Assembly: GCA_964036315.1 (NCBI GenBank)
Contig: OZ038500.1
Coordinates: 55,765,872-55,829,871, forward strand
Length of the DNA stretch: 64,000 nucleotides
Source of the DNA: Acanthosepion esculentum
Lineage: Eukaryota > Mollusca > Cephalopoda > Sepiida > Sepiidae
Reading direction: 5' to 3'
Shown here: piece by piece, positions 22,346 through 32,240 of the stretch
Layout: every line of letters begins with the position of its first letter
How positions within the stretch are numbered: position 1 is the first letter of the stretch
Made by a program: the position numbers and the translations under genes
The notes under the pieces: generated by a model
The model's database searches: none
What the model saw: only the letters and a program-made list of their open reading frames with translations
Told to the model about the DNA's origin: nothing

Positions 22346-23342
22346 AAAAAAACAAAAAAAAAAAACGAATGTTTGTTTTCGTGTTTAAGGTTCAAATAAA
22401 GTTAAAGTTCAAATAAACCCATGGCCCCTGCGTAAGTATTTGGTCTGTTGTTAGAATATTTAAGTGTTACCCGAATGTTCAAGGCATCTAACCATAGAAA
22501 GAATTAATTATTGTTATATCTAGACTCCATCGTATCCTTCGAAGTTAGGCATGTATCCTTCGGTGCTTTAACAAACCGGCAGCTCAATTGTAAAAAAAAA
22601 TAAGCATTTATTTAACACAACAAATAATTTTCAAAATAATCTCGTTGCTTGTCAATAGACTTAGGAAAGAAGTGATCTTAGCCACATTTGAAAATTTCAG
22701 ATCAAAATCCAGTTAATAATAATAATAATGATAATAATAATAATAATAATAGTCAACTTACTGACTTATTTATCTGACTACGTCTCACAAATTGTACTGC
22801 TCACAAACAGTAGCGGCACAATTCGTACTCAAACCTTTGGATAGATACGTCTTCATAAGCGAGAATAGAAATAGTTTTTGTTAAACAATTCTTACATGTG
22901 CTAACACGGGCTCCATAAACAGAACCTCTTAAATAAGAATCTATTTTTTATTTTATATTAGAAATAATTTTTTTTCAAGTATATGTAGATTGCCACATAT
23001 TTCGTATTTCTTGACAACATTGTTATTGCTAAAAAAACACAATCATGTTTTGTGTTAAAAAATAAACAAGCTTCTGAGAGCAAACTGATTTGTATGGCAT
23101 CTTTGCATGTCTTTCAGGGAAATTCAGTTTCCAAGAATAAATAAATAAACAAAAATAAAATGTAAAAAAAATAATATATCTCATTTTTCATACAATCACT
23201 TTCTTTTCGGTATGTTCATAATTGGGCCATGTAACGCAATAGAAAAACTTTGACATTTCAAATAATGTTGAACAATTGAACTTATTCTTCACGTTATTCT
23301 CGGAAAGTTTCAGTAAATCATGTCTCACTTCTCGCCTTATTC
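22346..23342. other. No gene; AT-rich with short (ATA)n
   Basis: AT-rich sequence. A short (AATAAT)n run lies at 22711-22752. No coding signal or repeat family was identified. Confidence 0.5.
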
Positions 23343-23590
23343 TGGTTCAGGTGATGCACGGGTAACTAAACGGATATCAACACAGAAAGCCGAAAAAGCG
23401 AGTCGAGTTCAAATTCCAGCCACGTCAGTTGGGTCAACTTCCGACCGAATATCTTTCGGAAAGGACTGAACCTGTTTCATCTCTCAAGCTATTAGACAAA
23501 CAGCGGGACAGACTGGCTTCTCTACGTTTCAGCGGGAATCAGTCTCGATGAAGAACAGAAAACCGTGGAAAGTAATTCTCAAACTACACC
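23343..23590 (+). repeat. Possible tRNA-derived repeat
   Basis: The motif GAGTTCAAATTCCAG (about 23406) resembles box B, and GTAACTAAACGGATATC upstream could be the remains of a tRNA-like A-box region. The body contains GAAAGGACTGAACC. No second copy was found in the window, so support is limited. Confidence 0.4.
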
Positions 23591-23592
23591 AC

Positions 23593-23925
23593 TATGGGCG
23601 TAATGGTTAGAACGTTCTCATTCTGACTATGAGACCCAGGTTCGAATCTCACCATGATCGATTTATCAGGAAGGAGACTTACTGATATTATCGGACTGGA
23701 GTGCGGTATCTTTGGAAAGTCAAAATACTAGGGGTTGATCTAAGCCTTGTGAGTGAAATTGGGTAGACGGAGCCCTTGGGTGCTGTCGATAGCTGCGCTA
23801 GCACGAAGTCAGAAGTCGTCATCGTGGCCGAGGGCTCAAGCGTGCTAGCCTTGTTCGAATTGTGCCAAATTAAGCAAAAAAAGATATTAAGTTCCTGTCA
23901 GCTACCAAAAGATGATCACACGCTC
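23593..23925 (+). repeat. tRNA-like SINE fused to a 5S-like tail
   Basis: The head reads GGGCGTAATGGTTAGAACG (box-A-like), a five-base anticodon-type stem (CTCAT and ATGAG) and CAGGTTCGAATCTCACC (box B). About 200 bp downstream the sequence becomes GTGCCAAATTAAGCAAAAAA, then GTTCCTGTCAGCTACC, which is the same lead-in found before each 5S-like unit at 24.6-25.2 kb. The 5S-like core itself is truncated (GATGATCACAC). Confidence 0.65.
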
Positions 23926-24589
23926 TTTCCCAGGAACTGTAACTAAGGTCTGGTCAGCATAGTTGCAGTATAAACCACAGGTGGGCTCTGTGGATGTTGA
24001 AAAAATACAAATGTGCCTGAGCAAGCGTCTGCAATAGGGATTGGCTACCCGTCCTAGTAGACGTGTATTCTCGAATACAAGTGGCCAGCTATACATACAT
24101 AGGTATACATATTTCTCAAGAAAGCACGGAAATTTACAAATAAGAAAAAGAAAAAAAATAATGATCGCTTACTGAAAGGACATTGCATTTTAAAAATGCC
24201 CGTATGAAAGGATAGGGAACCTTTTTTATTTTTTTACAAATAACAAAACCTGTTAATCGTTAAGTTAAGTTAAGTTCGTTGGGGAAGCTCTGTTTATAAC
24301 TCCAGCAATATAGCCTCAGGCACTTTTATTCCTTTTAAGGGTGGTTTTGAATTCAGAGTTATTCTTCATCCAAACTGACTCCCAGCCAAGGCTAGAACGT
24401 TTAGTTTACCCTACTATTTAGCCCCTATATCCGAGTGTGTCATTAGACAGCATTGCAAAGCAGGAAATGCAACATGCAGAAAATTCTAAACGTTCATATC
24501 TATACTTGTTTTATAGGTATTCGAATTTTAAGGAACATGTGCACTATTGAGTGCGAGTTCAAATCCTTATATAAGCTATTTCTTTGTTC
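23926..24589. other. No gene; Fam1 body fragment at 24345-24435
   Basis: The stretch 24345-24435 (TTTGAATTCAGAGTTATTCT through CCCTACTATTTAGCCC) matches the 3' body of minus-strand Fam1 copies such as 59093-59175, without the tRNA-like head. The remainder is unassigned. Confidence 0.5.
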
Positions 24590-25225
24590 AGACTTCGGTC
24601 TGATATGGTGTTAAGCAATGATGATTCTGCTTAGTACGTAGATGGGTAACTACTTAGGAACCAGATTAATTGCGGAAAAAAATAAGCTGAACACTGTGAG
24701 CTAAGTTAAGCAAAGAAAGGTGTAAAATTATTGTCAGCTCGTTGAAGTTAAGCCACGATACGCCTTTCAATAGTTGGATGAGTGACCACTTAGGAACATT
24801 AGTCATTAGAAACAACCTGCGACCTTTGTGTCAGATTAAGCAACGAAAGATATTAAGTCCCAGTCAGTTACTCAAAGTTAAGCAGCGATAAACATTTCGG
24901 TAGTTGGATTGGTGACCCCTTAGGGACAGTAGTTATTGACACTGTTGTGCCAAATTAAGCAAAGAAAGTTATTAAGTTCCTGTTAGCTAGCCAAAGTTAA
25001 GCAACAATAAGCCTTTCAGTAGTTGGATTAGTGACCACTTAGGAAAAGTAGTTATTGTGCCAGATTAAATAAAGAAAGATGTTGTTTTTTTTTCAGCTAC
25101 CCAAAGTTAAGCAATGATTAATAAAACCATGTTATTCTCGAGAGCCAGCGAAAGTTAAGCAACGATTAGACTGTTCTGATATTTGGGTGGGAGACACTTG
25201 AGTAGTGGAGGTCATGAAAACAAGC
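24590..25225 (+). repeat. Degenerate tandem array of 5S-rRNA-like units
   Basis: About six units repeat the 5S rRNA internal promoter region: (A)AGTTAAGCA(A/G)CGAT (box-A-like), then GCCTTTC or similar, AGTAGTTGGAT(G/T)(A/G)GTGACC (box-C-like) and CTTAGGAA. Units begin near 24606, 24749, 24868, 24995, 25106 and 25150, so spacing is about 120-140 bp for the first four. Between them runs a shared linker (CAAATTAAGCAAAGAAAG, GTTATTAAGTTCCTGT). Eukaryotic 5S rRNA has GTTAAGCAACGTCGGGCC and TTGGATGGGTGACCGCC at these places. The copies are too degraded and too short at the 5' side to be functional 5S genes. Confidence 0.75.
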
Positions 25226-25339
25226 TAAGTCTGTACAGGTTATTTGCAGGTTATTTGAAGACAGAAACTATTTTTAGATTGTATGAATTTTTTTTTGGGG
25301 TGGGGGGAATAATAATTGTTTAGTGATACAAGTCTTACT

Positions 25340-25485
25340 AATTAACCCAAACCTGAGCGGAGAAAATGTGTATTCATACCTTTCAAAGGGCATTAGTGCG
25401 TAAGTGAATATAGTGAACCCAACTGGAATTGGAAACCGTTTTTTCGATTAACAATTCCGAGCCATTATCCATTGCACCAGCTGCA
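25340..25485 (-). repeat. Fam1 SINE, diverged, minus orientation
   Basis: On the minus strand: GGTGCAATGGATAATGGCTC (head), a diverged box B, then CACTTACGCACTAATGCCCTT. It lies just after the 5S-like array. Confidence 0.65.
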
Positions 25486-25699
25486 CATCCAAGCTTATAA
25501 CATCTGGTATTCACAGGCTGCGACTTATCAAGATACTCACCAGACTCGGCTTTACTCTCTTTCCCAAGAATTCATGGCATTCACGCATAATAAAAAAAAG
25601 AAATCTTTGGCCAACCATGAACGTTTACATTCTGAATGAACATAGCATTAGAAATTAAATAAATGCATACCTACATAAATAAATGAATAGAAGATTCAA

Positions 25700-25965
25700 C
25701 GCAAGCTAACAATTAATGAGGTTAGTCTAGTTAGCCATTACTAATTAGTAGTGAGTTCGATACTCACTGAGTGCCTCACACAAAGTTCGACATTAAATAA
25801 ACCAACAAGGGTTAACAAATTTTAAAATCAACTAACTGAACAGGCATTTCGGGACAAGGTAATAATAGTTAACGAAGTTCCTCTGTTTGAGCGAGTGAGT
25901 AGTGAGGTCGTTCCTCACTAGGTGTCCCATACAAATTTCGACTTTTAAATAACCAAACAATAGCT
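25700..25965 (+). repeat. Tandem pair of tRNA-like repeats, ~135 bp unit
   Basis: Unit 1 has TTAGTCTAGTTAGCCATTAC and GTGAGTTCGATACTCACT followed by CACACAAAGTTCGACATT and AAATAAACCAA. Unit 2 has a related GTAGTGAGGTCGTTCCTCAC, then CATACAAATTTCGACTTT and AAATAACCAA. The TTCGATAC stem-loop resembles a T-arm/box B, suggesting a tRNA-derived unit duplicated in tandem. Confidence 0.5.
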
Positions 25966-27109
25966 GATTCTTGGTGTTTTTAGTCAGATCGATCTCTTGG
26001 AGTGCATTGTTCCTTGGGCAGTGCTTTGAGGGGATCTAGAAAAGTGTTGTCGAAAAACGAAACCTGTGAATGAGGTGGGAAGTTTCTATGCTGGGCGTAT
26101 AATATATTGGCCAACTGAGCCCTCAGTAATTGCTTCAAGGCATCTGAGAGAGAAGACAGTCTCGGATGGAGCGGGTACCTGAACAGAGGTAGCCTGTTGA
26201 AATATTTACAACACTCTGTGACCCTATATTGCTGAGAATGCGTCCAAGTGTATTGCTGGATGCAACCTGTCGGAAGAATAATGAAAACGCTTCATCATAG
26301 AATTCATTATCTATTGATCTACGCGTTTGATTGCGTGGAGACTTGAACTAAAACCAGCGAAGTCTTTCAAGTTTCGTTTTTAAAGATGCAGAATTTTGGC
26401 ATAGAAATGAGCCACGCGAAGAGCAAGATCTTTAAACTTTCTTTCAACATTGTAATCCGCCATTAAAAATAGGACACCTTTGTAATCCGGCTTCTCATTT
26501 CGTTCAGCGATCTTAATTTCGGAATACAAGTGTTTTCACTAATATTATTGATAAACATAACATTTACATCAGTAATAATCATTCACTGAAAACTTTCAGC
26601 CGATAACAGCAGTTAACTATGTGTTTGATATCAGTTATAGAGTTCATGAAATATCTTGAAATATCATATTCATGTGTATGTCGTGTGAGGAGGATCAATC
26701 TAATCTGCCTGAAGATTTATGGAAAATAAATATGACAGATTTATGGAAAAGAAAGAAAGAGGATCACGCATTTCGCCCTTTTGGACTTCATCGGCCGAAG
26801 TTTATGTCTACGTTGATGCGACTACACATGCGCACGAACGAAAGTGAGACGCTGAAAATGTAAATTTTATAAATGTATCTTTTTAGTTATGTATCGTGGA
26901 TATATAATCTTGCCGATTTCATTCAGAATATTTTTCTTTTTGGTTATGTTTCCATCACTTTTGTTATTAAATTTTCCATATTGTGAAAAATTCAGACAAG
27001 AATGGTGAAACGCTGTAAGAAACTTGACAAAAGCACACTGTGGAGGATCTTGCCGTTAAAGCAGTTTTTAAACATTTTTATCTTATTAATTTTTTCTCTT
27101 TTTAATTAG
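25966..27109. other. No gene recognised
   Basis: Unassigned sequence. A 63-codon plus-strand frame at 26672-26863 (starting MCMSCEEDQSNLPEDLWK) is rich in charged residues but matches no family I recognise and lacks further support; it is left uncalled. Confidence 0.45.
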
Positions 27110-27465
27110 AGTAAAATTTTTTCAATCATAATTGTGTTTAGTCACGTTACTGTGAGCAGTCAATGCATTTAATCTGTTGTTTTGTAAAATATCCCTTTTG
27201 TGTTCATATAATCTTTTATTTAAATTCCTCGCGGTTTCTCCAATGTATTCATTGTGGCATTCATTACAACTGATAGAGTAACATTTTCCTTCAAGTTATT
27301 AGTTTGTTTTTCACTAATTCTTTTATCGTTTTAGACGTAGTTGCGACAAATTTCTTTGTGGGGGGGGGGCTTAGATAAATTCTTTCCAATTGTACTTGTG
27401 ATAGAGTAGAGTAATATATTTTGATTCGTTGGGTTTGTCAGGAAGAACCTCTTTTCTATTTTGAA
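27110..27465 (-). pseudogene. GIY-YIG endonuclease relic of a Penelope-like retroelement
   Basis: The minus strand reads CYSISCNECHNEYIGETARN, then LNKRLYEHKRDI and ALTAHSN (about 27300 down to 27140). The CxxC plus YIGET and the following R...EHK residues are the GIY-YIG nuclease core found at the C-terminus of Penelope-like retroelements, where it nicks target DNA. Upstream, a degraded YITLLYHKYNWKEFI stretch (near 27420) fits the linker after the reverse transcriptase. Stops occur between the two parts. A Neptune-type PLE is the most likely source; related GIY-YIG retroelements remain possible. Confidence 0.7.
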
Positions 27466-28019
27466 ATATTTTATGAGCCTAAAGATTCATGTAAATAATT
27501 CGAAACGTTTGTTTTTGTGTTGTATGAATATGGACTGAGCCGTTTTATCCAACGTTGTGATAAGTAAATATCACCGCAATTTCTTATTGCAAGTATCTGT
27601 CCTACATAATGAAGGGCTATATGTATTCCTGCTCGTATCAGCGTGCTCATCATCGTTGTTATAATCACAATCAAGATGAGCCGTTGCCTCATCGACTCTT
27701 GTGTTTTGCAATCTGCCTGCAGATTCTTGAAAAAAAAATCAAATGAAGAATCGGTAACGTTATCGGCCCTGACTTGGAATCTCGGCTTTAGTCATTTTCC
27801 CATCGCCATAATGTAGCTTTCCTTTGTATCTTTTATAAATGTTGATCTTTTCATCATTGGTAACTTGACTTCACGAATTTAACCGCAGCACTAGATTGCC
27901 GCTTATGTCTTTTGATTTCACCTTTTGGAATTGTTAGTTGATAGAGATTTTGATTACAACTGACAGTTTATTCTCTCGCTTGTGGAATTCGCTTGATGCT
28001 TTCATGTGAACTTCTTTCT
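27466..28019. other. No gene recognised
   Basis: Sequence upstream (in the minus direction) of the GIY-YIG relic. It may contain decayed reverse transcriptase, but no motif could be read. The phrase GTTGTTATAATCACAATCAAGATGAG (split over 27656-27681) resembles the Fam3 end. Confidence 0.4.
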
Positions 28020-29010
28020 TGTTTATGTTCCCTGTCCTTTCAGGACGTAAGCGATCATGGCTCTTTACCCCCCTTTATCCCTTGCAGCTCTCAACAAGTT
28101 CCTTCCATCTGCTTCCACCACCAGACCACGTTCCGTCATCTACATGCTCAAGCTCGTCAGGTATGTCACGCGCTGCTTTCCCTTGTCTCTCTTTCCCTCT
28201 ATTTTACCCGTGAGTATCACGTTCTCCAGGCCCTCCTTCCTCGTTATGTGTCCCAGAAACGTCAGCTGCCTCTTTCTGATGTTAAGTATAAGCCTTCTCC
28301 TTGTTTGTAACTTCCCTAAACCTCATCGTTGCTCATACGCTCGGACCATGATATTCTTAGCATCCTTCTGTAGAACCACATCTCCGTCGCCTCCAGTCGC
28401 TTCCTCGTCCTTGAGGAAATTGTCCAACATTCGCTGCTGTTAAGAAGAACAGATGTCACGTAACAGATCAGTATTCTTTTCTTTGTTACCAAAGAAATGC
28501 TCCTCTCTCGCAATACTCTGCCCAGCTTTTGGAATGTGTCCTTGGCTATCCCAATCTGTCTACGGTTCTCAGTGCTGCACTTACCGTCCTCTGTCAAGAC
28601 GCTTCCCAGTTATTTAAACTTTTGCGTCTGCTTGGTTCTAGTGTTCCCGACTTTCAAATCGCATTTCGGGCTCTTCCTCTTACCGATGACCATGCATTTT
28701 GTTTTATTGTATTTTATGCTTAGTCCTTTCTTTTCAGTCTCCGTCGCTACCTTCTGTAGGGGATTTTGTAATTTCACTTCCGTGTCTGCTATCAGTGCTG
28801 TGTCATCTGCGTATTTTATGTTGTTAAGATTGTGGCCGCCAATGCTAAATCCCGGTAGGGTTTTCAATTCTCTCAGAATTGCTTCCCTGTAGTGGTTGAA
28901 CAGGTCGGACGAGAAGACGCATCCTTGCCTTACGCCCCTTTCTATTTTCATCATGTGAACTACGATGTTCAAAAATCTAAACGCTATATCAGTAGTCATT
29001 TTGTGTTTGC
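28020..29010 (-). pseudogene. LINE-R (RTE-like) reverse transcriptase relic
   Basis: The minus strand encodes a non-LTR reverse transcriptase C-terminal half. In order: IERGVRQGCVFSSDLFN and IKYADDTALIAD (catalytic YADD box, about 28805-28830), KGLSIKYNKTKCMVIGKR, then after a frameshift GIAKDTFQKLGRVLRERSIS, TSVLLNSSECWTIS, RLEATEMWFYRRMLRISW, and finally a degraded ENVILTGKIEGKRDKGKQR end near 28190. This order matches endonuclease/reverse-transcriptase LINEs of the RTE type. The endonuclease and fingers are missing (truncation at ~29010) and several frameshifts exist. Related copies in the window: 29995, 34300, 37190, 42600, 43130 and 50690. Confidence 0.85.
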
Positions 29011-29034
29011 CTTGATTCAGTTCTTTTATTGTTG

Positions 29035-29115
29035 CCTGTTTTTATTTCCTTCCCTATAAACCCTTGCATCCTAGTGACACTTTTTGCCTTGAGTGAGATA
29101 AAATGGCTTAAAAGA
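29035..29115 (+). repeat. LINE-J 3' terminus fragment
   Basis: ACCCTTGCATCCTAGTGACA and TTTTGCCTTGAGTGAGATAA followed by a short A-run resemble the last 60 bp of LINE-J copies. Confidence 0.5.
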
Positions 29116-29284
29116 AATCGATACAGGCTCGAATGGACAGGAATATAGAGATATTTGTTTATCTGAACGATTCCCTTAGAAAGATAAAATCATTATTATA
29201 TACTTTCCTATTCAGAGTAGCATCTTTATATTGTTTTGTTATAATCACAACGAAGATAAGAATGCTAGTCTAAATAGAAAGGGT

Positions 29285-29285
<1 letters not shown>

Positions 29286-29362
<77 letters not shown>

Positions 29363-29369
29363 AAGAATT
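29286..29369. repeat. (AAT)n(AAG)n microsatellite
   Basis: About 15 AAT repeats followed by about 11 AAG repeats. A second short (AAT)n run lies at 29906-29937. Confidence 0.95.
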
Positions 29370-29436
29370 TATTATCTAAAAGATTGGACATTAACACATA
29401 AAATTTCTGATATCGTGATTCAAACGGTTCACCCCA

Positions 29437-29690
29437 TGCAGACCAGTTAATCCAAGTCAGAATACTAGATCACCCAATCCAGGCTAGAAGACCAAATCAC
29501 TCAAAACACAGCCAGAAGGACAGATCACCCAATCCAGGTTCGAAGACCAGATCACTGAATTCAGGTCAGAAGACCAGTTAACTCAAAACTCGACGAGAAG
29601 ACCAGATCTCCCAATACAGACCAGAATACCAGATCGCCCAATACAAACCAGAAGCCTAGATCAACCAATCTATGCTAGAAGATCGGAACG
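29437..29690. repeat. Minisatellite, ~28-bp unit, about nine copies
   Basis: The repeating phrase is AGAAGACCAGATCACCCAAT followed by ACAGGC or TCCAGGC. Copies are diverged (ACTAGATCACCC, GGACAGATCACCC, ACCAGATCTCCC, CCTAGATCAACC). Confidence 0.85.
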
Positions 29691-29904
29691 GTAGCAGTAA
29701 ACAACAAAATTAATATATGCTACATTTAGAAATTACAGCGCATCAAATGGCAGATCAGAAAAGATTGATAACTGTTTGAACTTGCCAAAGCGCTGAGAAA
29801 TTTGAAAAAATAGAGCAAGAGAAATTAGGGGAATCCAGAACACTGCACTATAGAAAATAGCTGTGGAGGTCATCATTTATTACTCTTATGACCACTGATG
29901 TGCA

Positions 29905-29941
<37 letters not shown>

Positions 29942-29994
29942 GACTATAATTCATCACAAGTGTGAAAATCGATATCGTTTTTCTTTGTGCCTAG
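29691..29994. other. No gene recognised
   Basis: Unassigned sequence apart from the (AAT)n run at 29906-29937. Confidence 0.45.
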
Positions 29995-30445
29995 TCTGTT
30001 TTTCCTTATAATATGTGTCTTTCTGATTCTAAGTATCCTTTGTGCTTCCATTTTTCCTTAAGACTCCGTCCTTGCTCATATGTTCAGTTCATGATATTCT
30101 CAGTATCCTTCTGTAGAACGACATTTCTATCGCCACAAGTTTCCTCTTCATCTGTGCCGAGGTTGGCCTGCATTCACTGGCATATAAAAGGACTGATATT
30201 ACATAGCCATTGTTTTGCTCTTTAATAATGCATCAGGTCTCTGCTTCATCGGTGGGAAAATTGTCCAGCATCCGCTGGCATATAGAAGAACCGATATTAA
30301 ATAACAGTTCAGAACTATGTTCTTTGTTTTCAAGCAAAATTTTCCAGTTTTTATTATGTTGCTTAGCTTTTGGTGGGCCTCTTTGGCTCTTCTAATGCGA
30401 TGGCGGATTTCTTGACTTGACTTTTGACTTGTATCGGTTTTCACC
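29995..30445 (-). pseudogene. LINE-R (RTE-like) C-terminal relic
   Basis: The minus strand reads SSQEIRHRIRRAKEAHQKL, then LKTKNIVLNCYLISVLLYAS and GCWTIFPPMKQR (30444 down to about 30240). This is the same domain order as 28597-28316 (GIAKDTFQKL, VTSVLLNSSECWT). Further down, 30200-30060 again resembles the RLEA..WFYRRML region and appears partly duplicated (the phrase TTGCTCATATGTTCAG/TCATGATATTCTCAGTATCC near 30070 and GTCCAGCATCCGCTGGCATATA near 30260 versus CTGCATTCACTGGCATATAA near 30168). Confidence 0.75.
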
Positions 30446-30765
30446 CTGGTCGGGTTGAACCGGCTTCCTCCCGAGTAAGTACGCTCATAAAGGAAGATTC
30501 ATTGGGATTTGATTAAGGGAAGGGTCCCAAGTCCTACCCGGGGAAAAGAAACGCCCTGTTTGCCGCATATTTTCTACAGACGCATTGACAGAGCGCCGGT
30601 AATCGGAACAGACACGTCCTGGATTTTCACCAGAGCCCCTTTAGCCGGGTTGCGGCCCTAATACCGCTGGGTGCGGCCTTGGGTGGCCTTACCAGGAACC
30701 GAAGTTCCCGACGGCATAGCTCTGGCACTACCACGTTGCCACCGCCTGCCACATTGGAAATAATG
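30446..30765. repeat. GC-rich block of unknown origin
   Basis: A ~300-bp stretch of clearly higher GC than its surroundings (for example GCCCCTTTAGCCGGGTTGCG, CCGCTGGGTGCGGCCTTGGG, TCCCGACGGCATAGCTCTGG). Its complement contains CCGGTTCAACCCGACC, a weak box-B-like motif. No coding frame or second copy is visible. A foreign or repeat origin (SINE or LINE 5' UTR) is likely. Confidence 0.5.
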
Positions 30766-31259
30766 ATAACACCTCATACTAGACATTCAGACGAAAACGA
30801 TGCAATCTAACAAAGTATTTCTAAAACTCATCAAACATCCTTTTAAGATATTTGCACAGGCTGGCGCCTTTTTAGTTGAAATTGCACAGATAAAGGAGGC
30901 AGAGGTAATAAAATAAAGTTAATGTTACGAGTTTATGTTTTGTTGCATTAAGACAGTGATAATATCCGGAAGTGAGGTATGACGGGAACATTCAAGCAGT
31001 TTTGATCTGGTCAAATCATAAAATGTTACAGAATACGAAGGCAAGAGCCAGGATGGAGAATGATCCGTCAGAATACTGCATGGTCGTGAAAATCTGACAG
31101 TGACGAATTGCCTTTATGAAATTTTCGATATAAGACATAAATGGCGCGATGTTGGCAGAGGGCCACAGGAATATTGAAGCACCGACACGCTTTCCGCACC
31201 CACGTTCCTTAGAGAGGGTAAGCTGCATGTGGTAGAATGTTAAGTCAATGAGTTCCTCT
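30766..31259. other. No gene recognised
   Basis: Mixed composition. The 31016-31228 region is open on the minus strand for 70 codons but matches no family I recognise. Confidence 0.4.
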
Positions 31260-31286
31260 GAACTTCTTCCTCCCGCTACCTACTAG

Positions 31287-31437
31287 AACTGTGGCTTCTA
31301 AGGAAAAAATCAATAAAACTTTCGTTGATACAGTTTATGAAGAGGCGTTGGGTGCTGAAGCCAGTGACGACACAGAGCTCAACAAAAATCTTCCGGGGTA
31401 CAACTCAGGTGTTGATTGGAAACTGACCGTTGCATAA
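31287..31437 (+). CDS. Candidate terminal coding exon, unknown protein
   Basis: A pyrimidine-rich tract ending CCTCCCGCTACCTACTAG (31269-31286) looks like a 3' splice acceptor. Directly after it, 49 codons are open in phase 1: TVASKEKINKTFVDTVYEEA, then LGAEASDDTELNKN and LPGYNSGVDWKLTVA, ending in TAA at 31435-31437. The composition is balanced, acidic and free of low complexity, unlike the retroelement debris around it. No domain is recognised. No upstream exon or donor could be assigned, and a decayed mobile-element peptide is an alternative explanation. Confidence 0.25.
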
Positions 31438-32240
31438 TTTAAATACTGAATATTAACACAGATGAAAAAATGTACATAGGCCCCACAGAAAAAAAAATAA
31501 AGATAGATATTATAACCACAAAATGCCTTTCGAAAGAAAAAATACACAAATAATACAACCCTATCAAAATGCATATGGAGCTAAAAAGAAAACAATATTC
31601 CGACCAAAATCAAATGGGAAATACAGTGTGAACAGTGTAACTTATGATTAGAGGAAAAATTAGGAATAATTAGTTTTAAAAACCAAAATAAGCTCTTAAA
31701 TAATGGCTAAATGTAAGCATATAAAGAAATATTTATTTTACCAAATGAGCACTAACTAAAAATAAACAAATAAATATGAATAAAATAAATATAATATAAA
31801 CTTTAAATAAATAAAATGAAATAAAATATATGTAACAAACACTAAATTAATAAACAAAAAAATACAAATATAATATAATTTTAATTTATTCATAAACAAA
31901 TAAACGAACAAATATTAAGCACTGGTTTATTAATTACAAAGCACAAACATGAGTATCCATGTGCCTGCGTACGCACGTCTATGTGCACATATGTACGCAT
32001 CCGTATACCTATATAAGTGCCTGAATAGATATGCACATGTGCATATACATGGGTGTATAAACAGAGACATATGCTTTTAACTCTAACAATAATAATTAAA
32101 TTTAATTATAAATCCAACCTCCTACAAATAATGATTATGATACAACCAAACCAAATTAAAAGCGAAATAATAGCCCAGTGAAGATATATAAATATATATA
32201 TATATGTGTGTGTGTAGATATATGTGTGTATGAATGTATA
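31438..32240. other. No gene; AT-rich
   Basis: Very AT-rich, with long A-rich tracts of AAATAAATAA type (31740-31930) and short TA/GT repeats (32188-32215). No coding evidence. Confidence 0.5.

Noticed and set aside
23593..23660. Functional tRNA gene with TTCGAATC T-loop
   Set aside because: T-stem does not pair properly and no acceptor stem is present; it fits a tRNA-derived SINE.
24590..25225. Functional 5S rRNA gene cluster
   Set aside because: All units lack the 5' third and have substitutions in stems; spacing is irregular.
26672..26863. 63-codon plus-strand frame starting MCMSCEEDQSN
   Set aside because: Charged composition is suggestive, but there is no domain, no acceptor or donor pattern and no second copy to support it.
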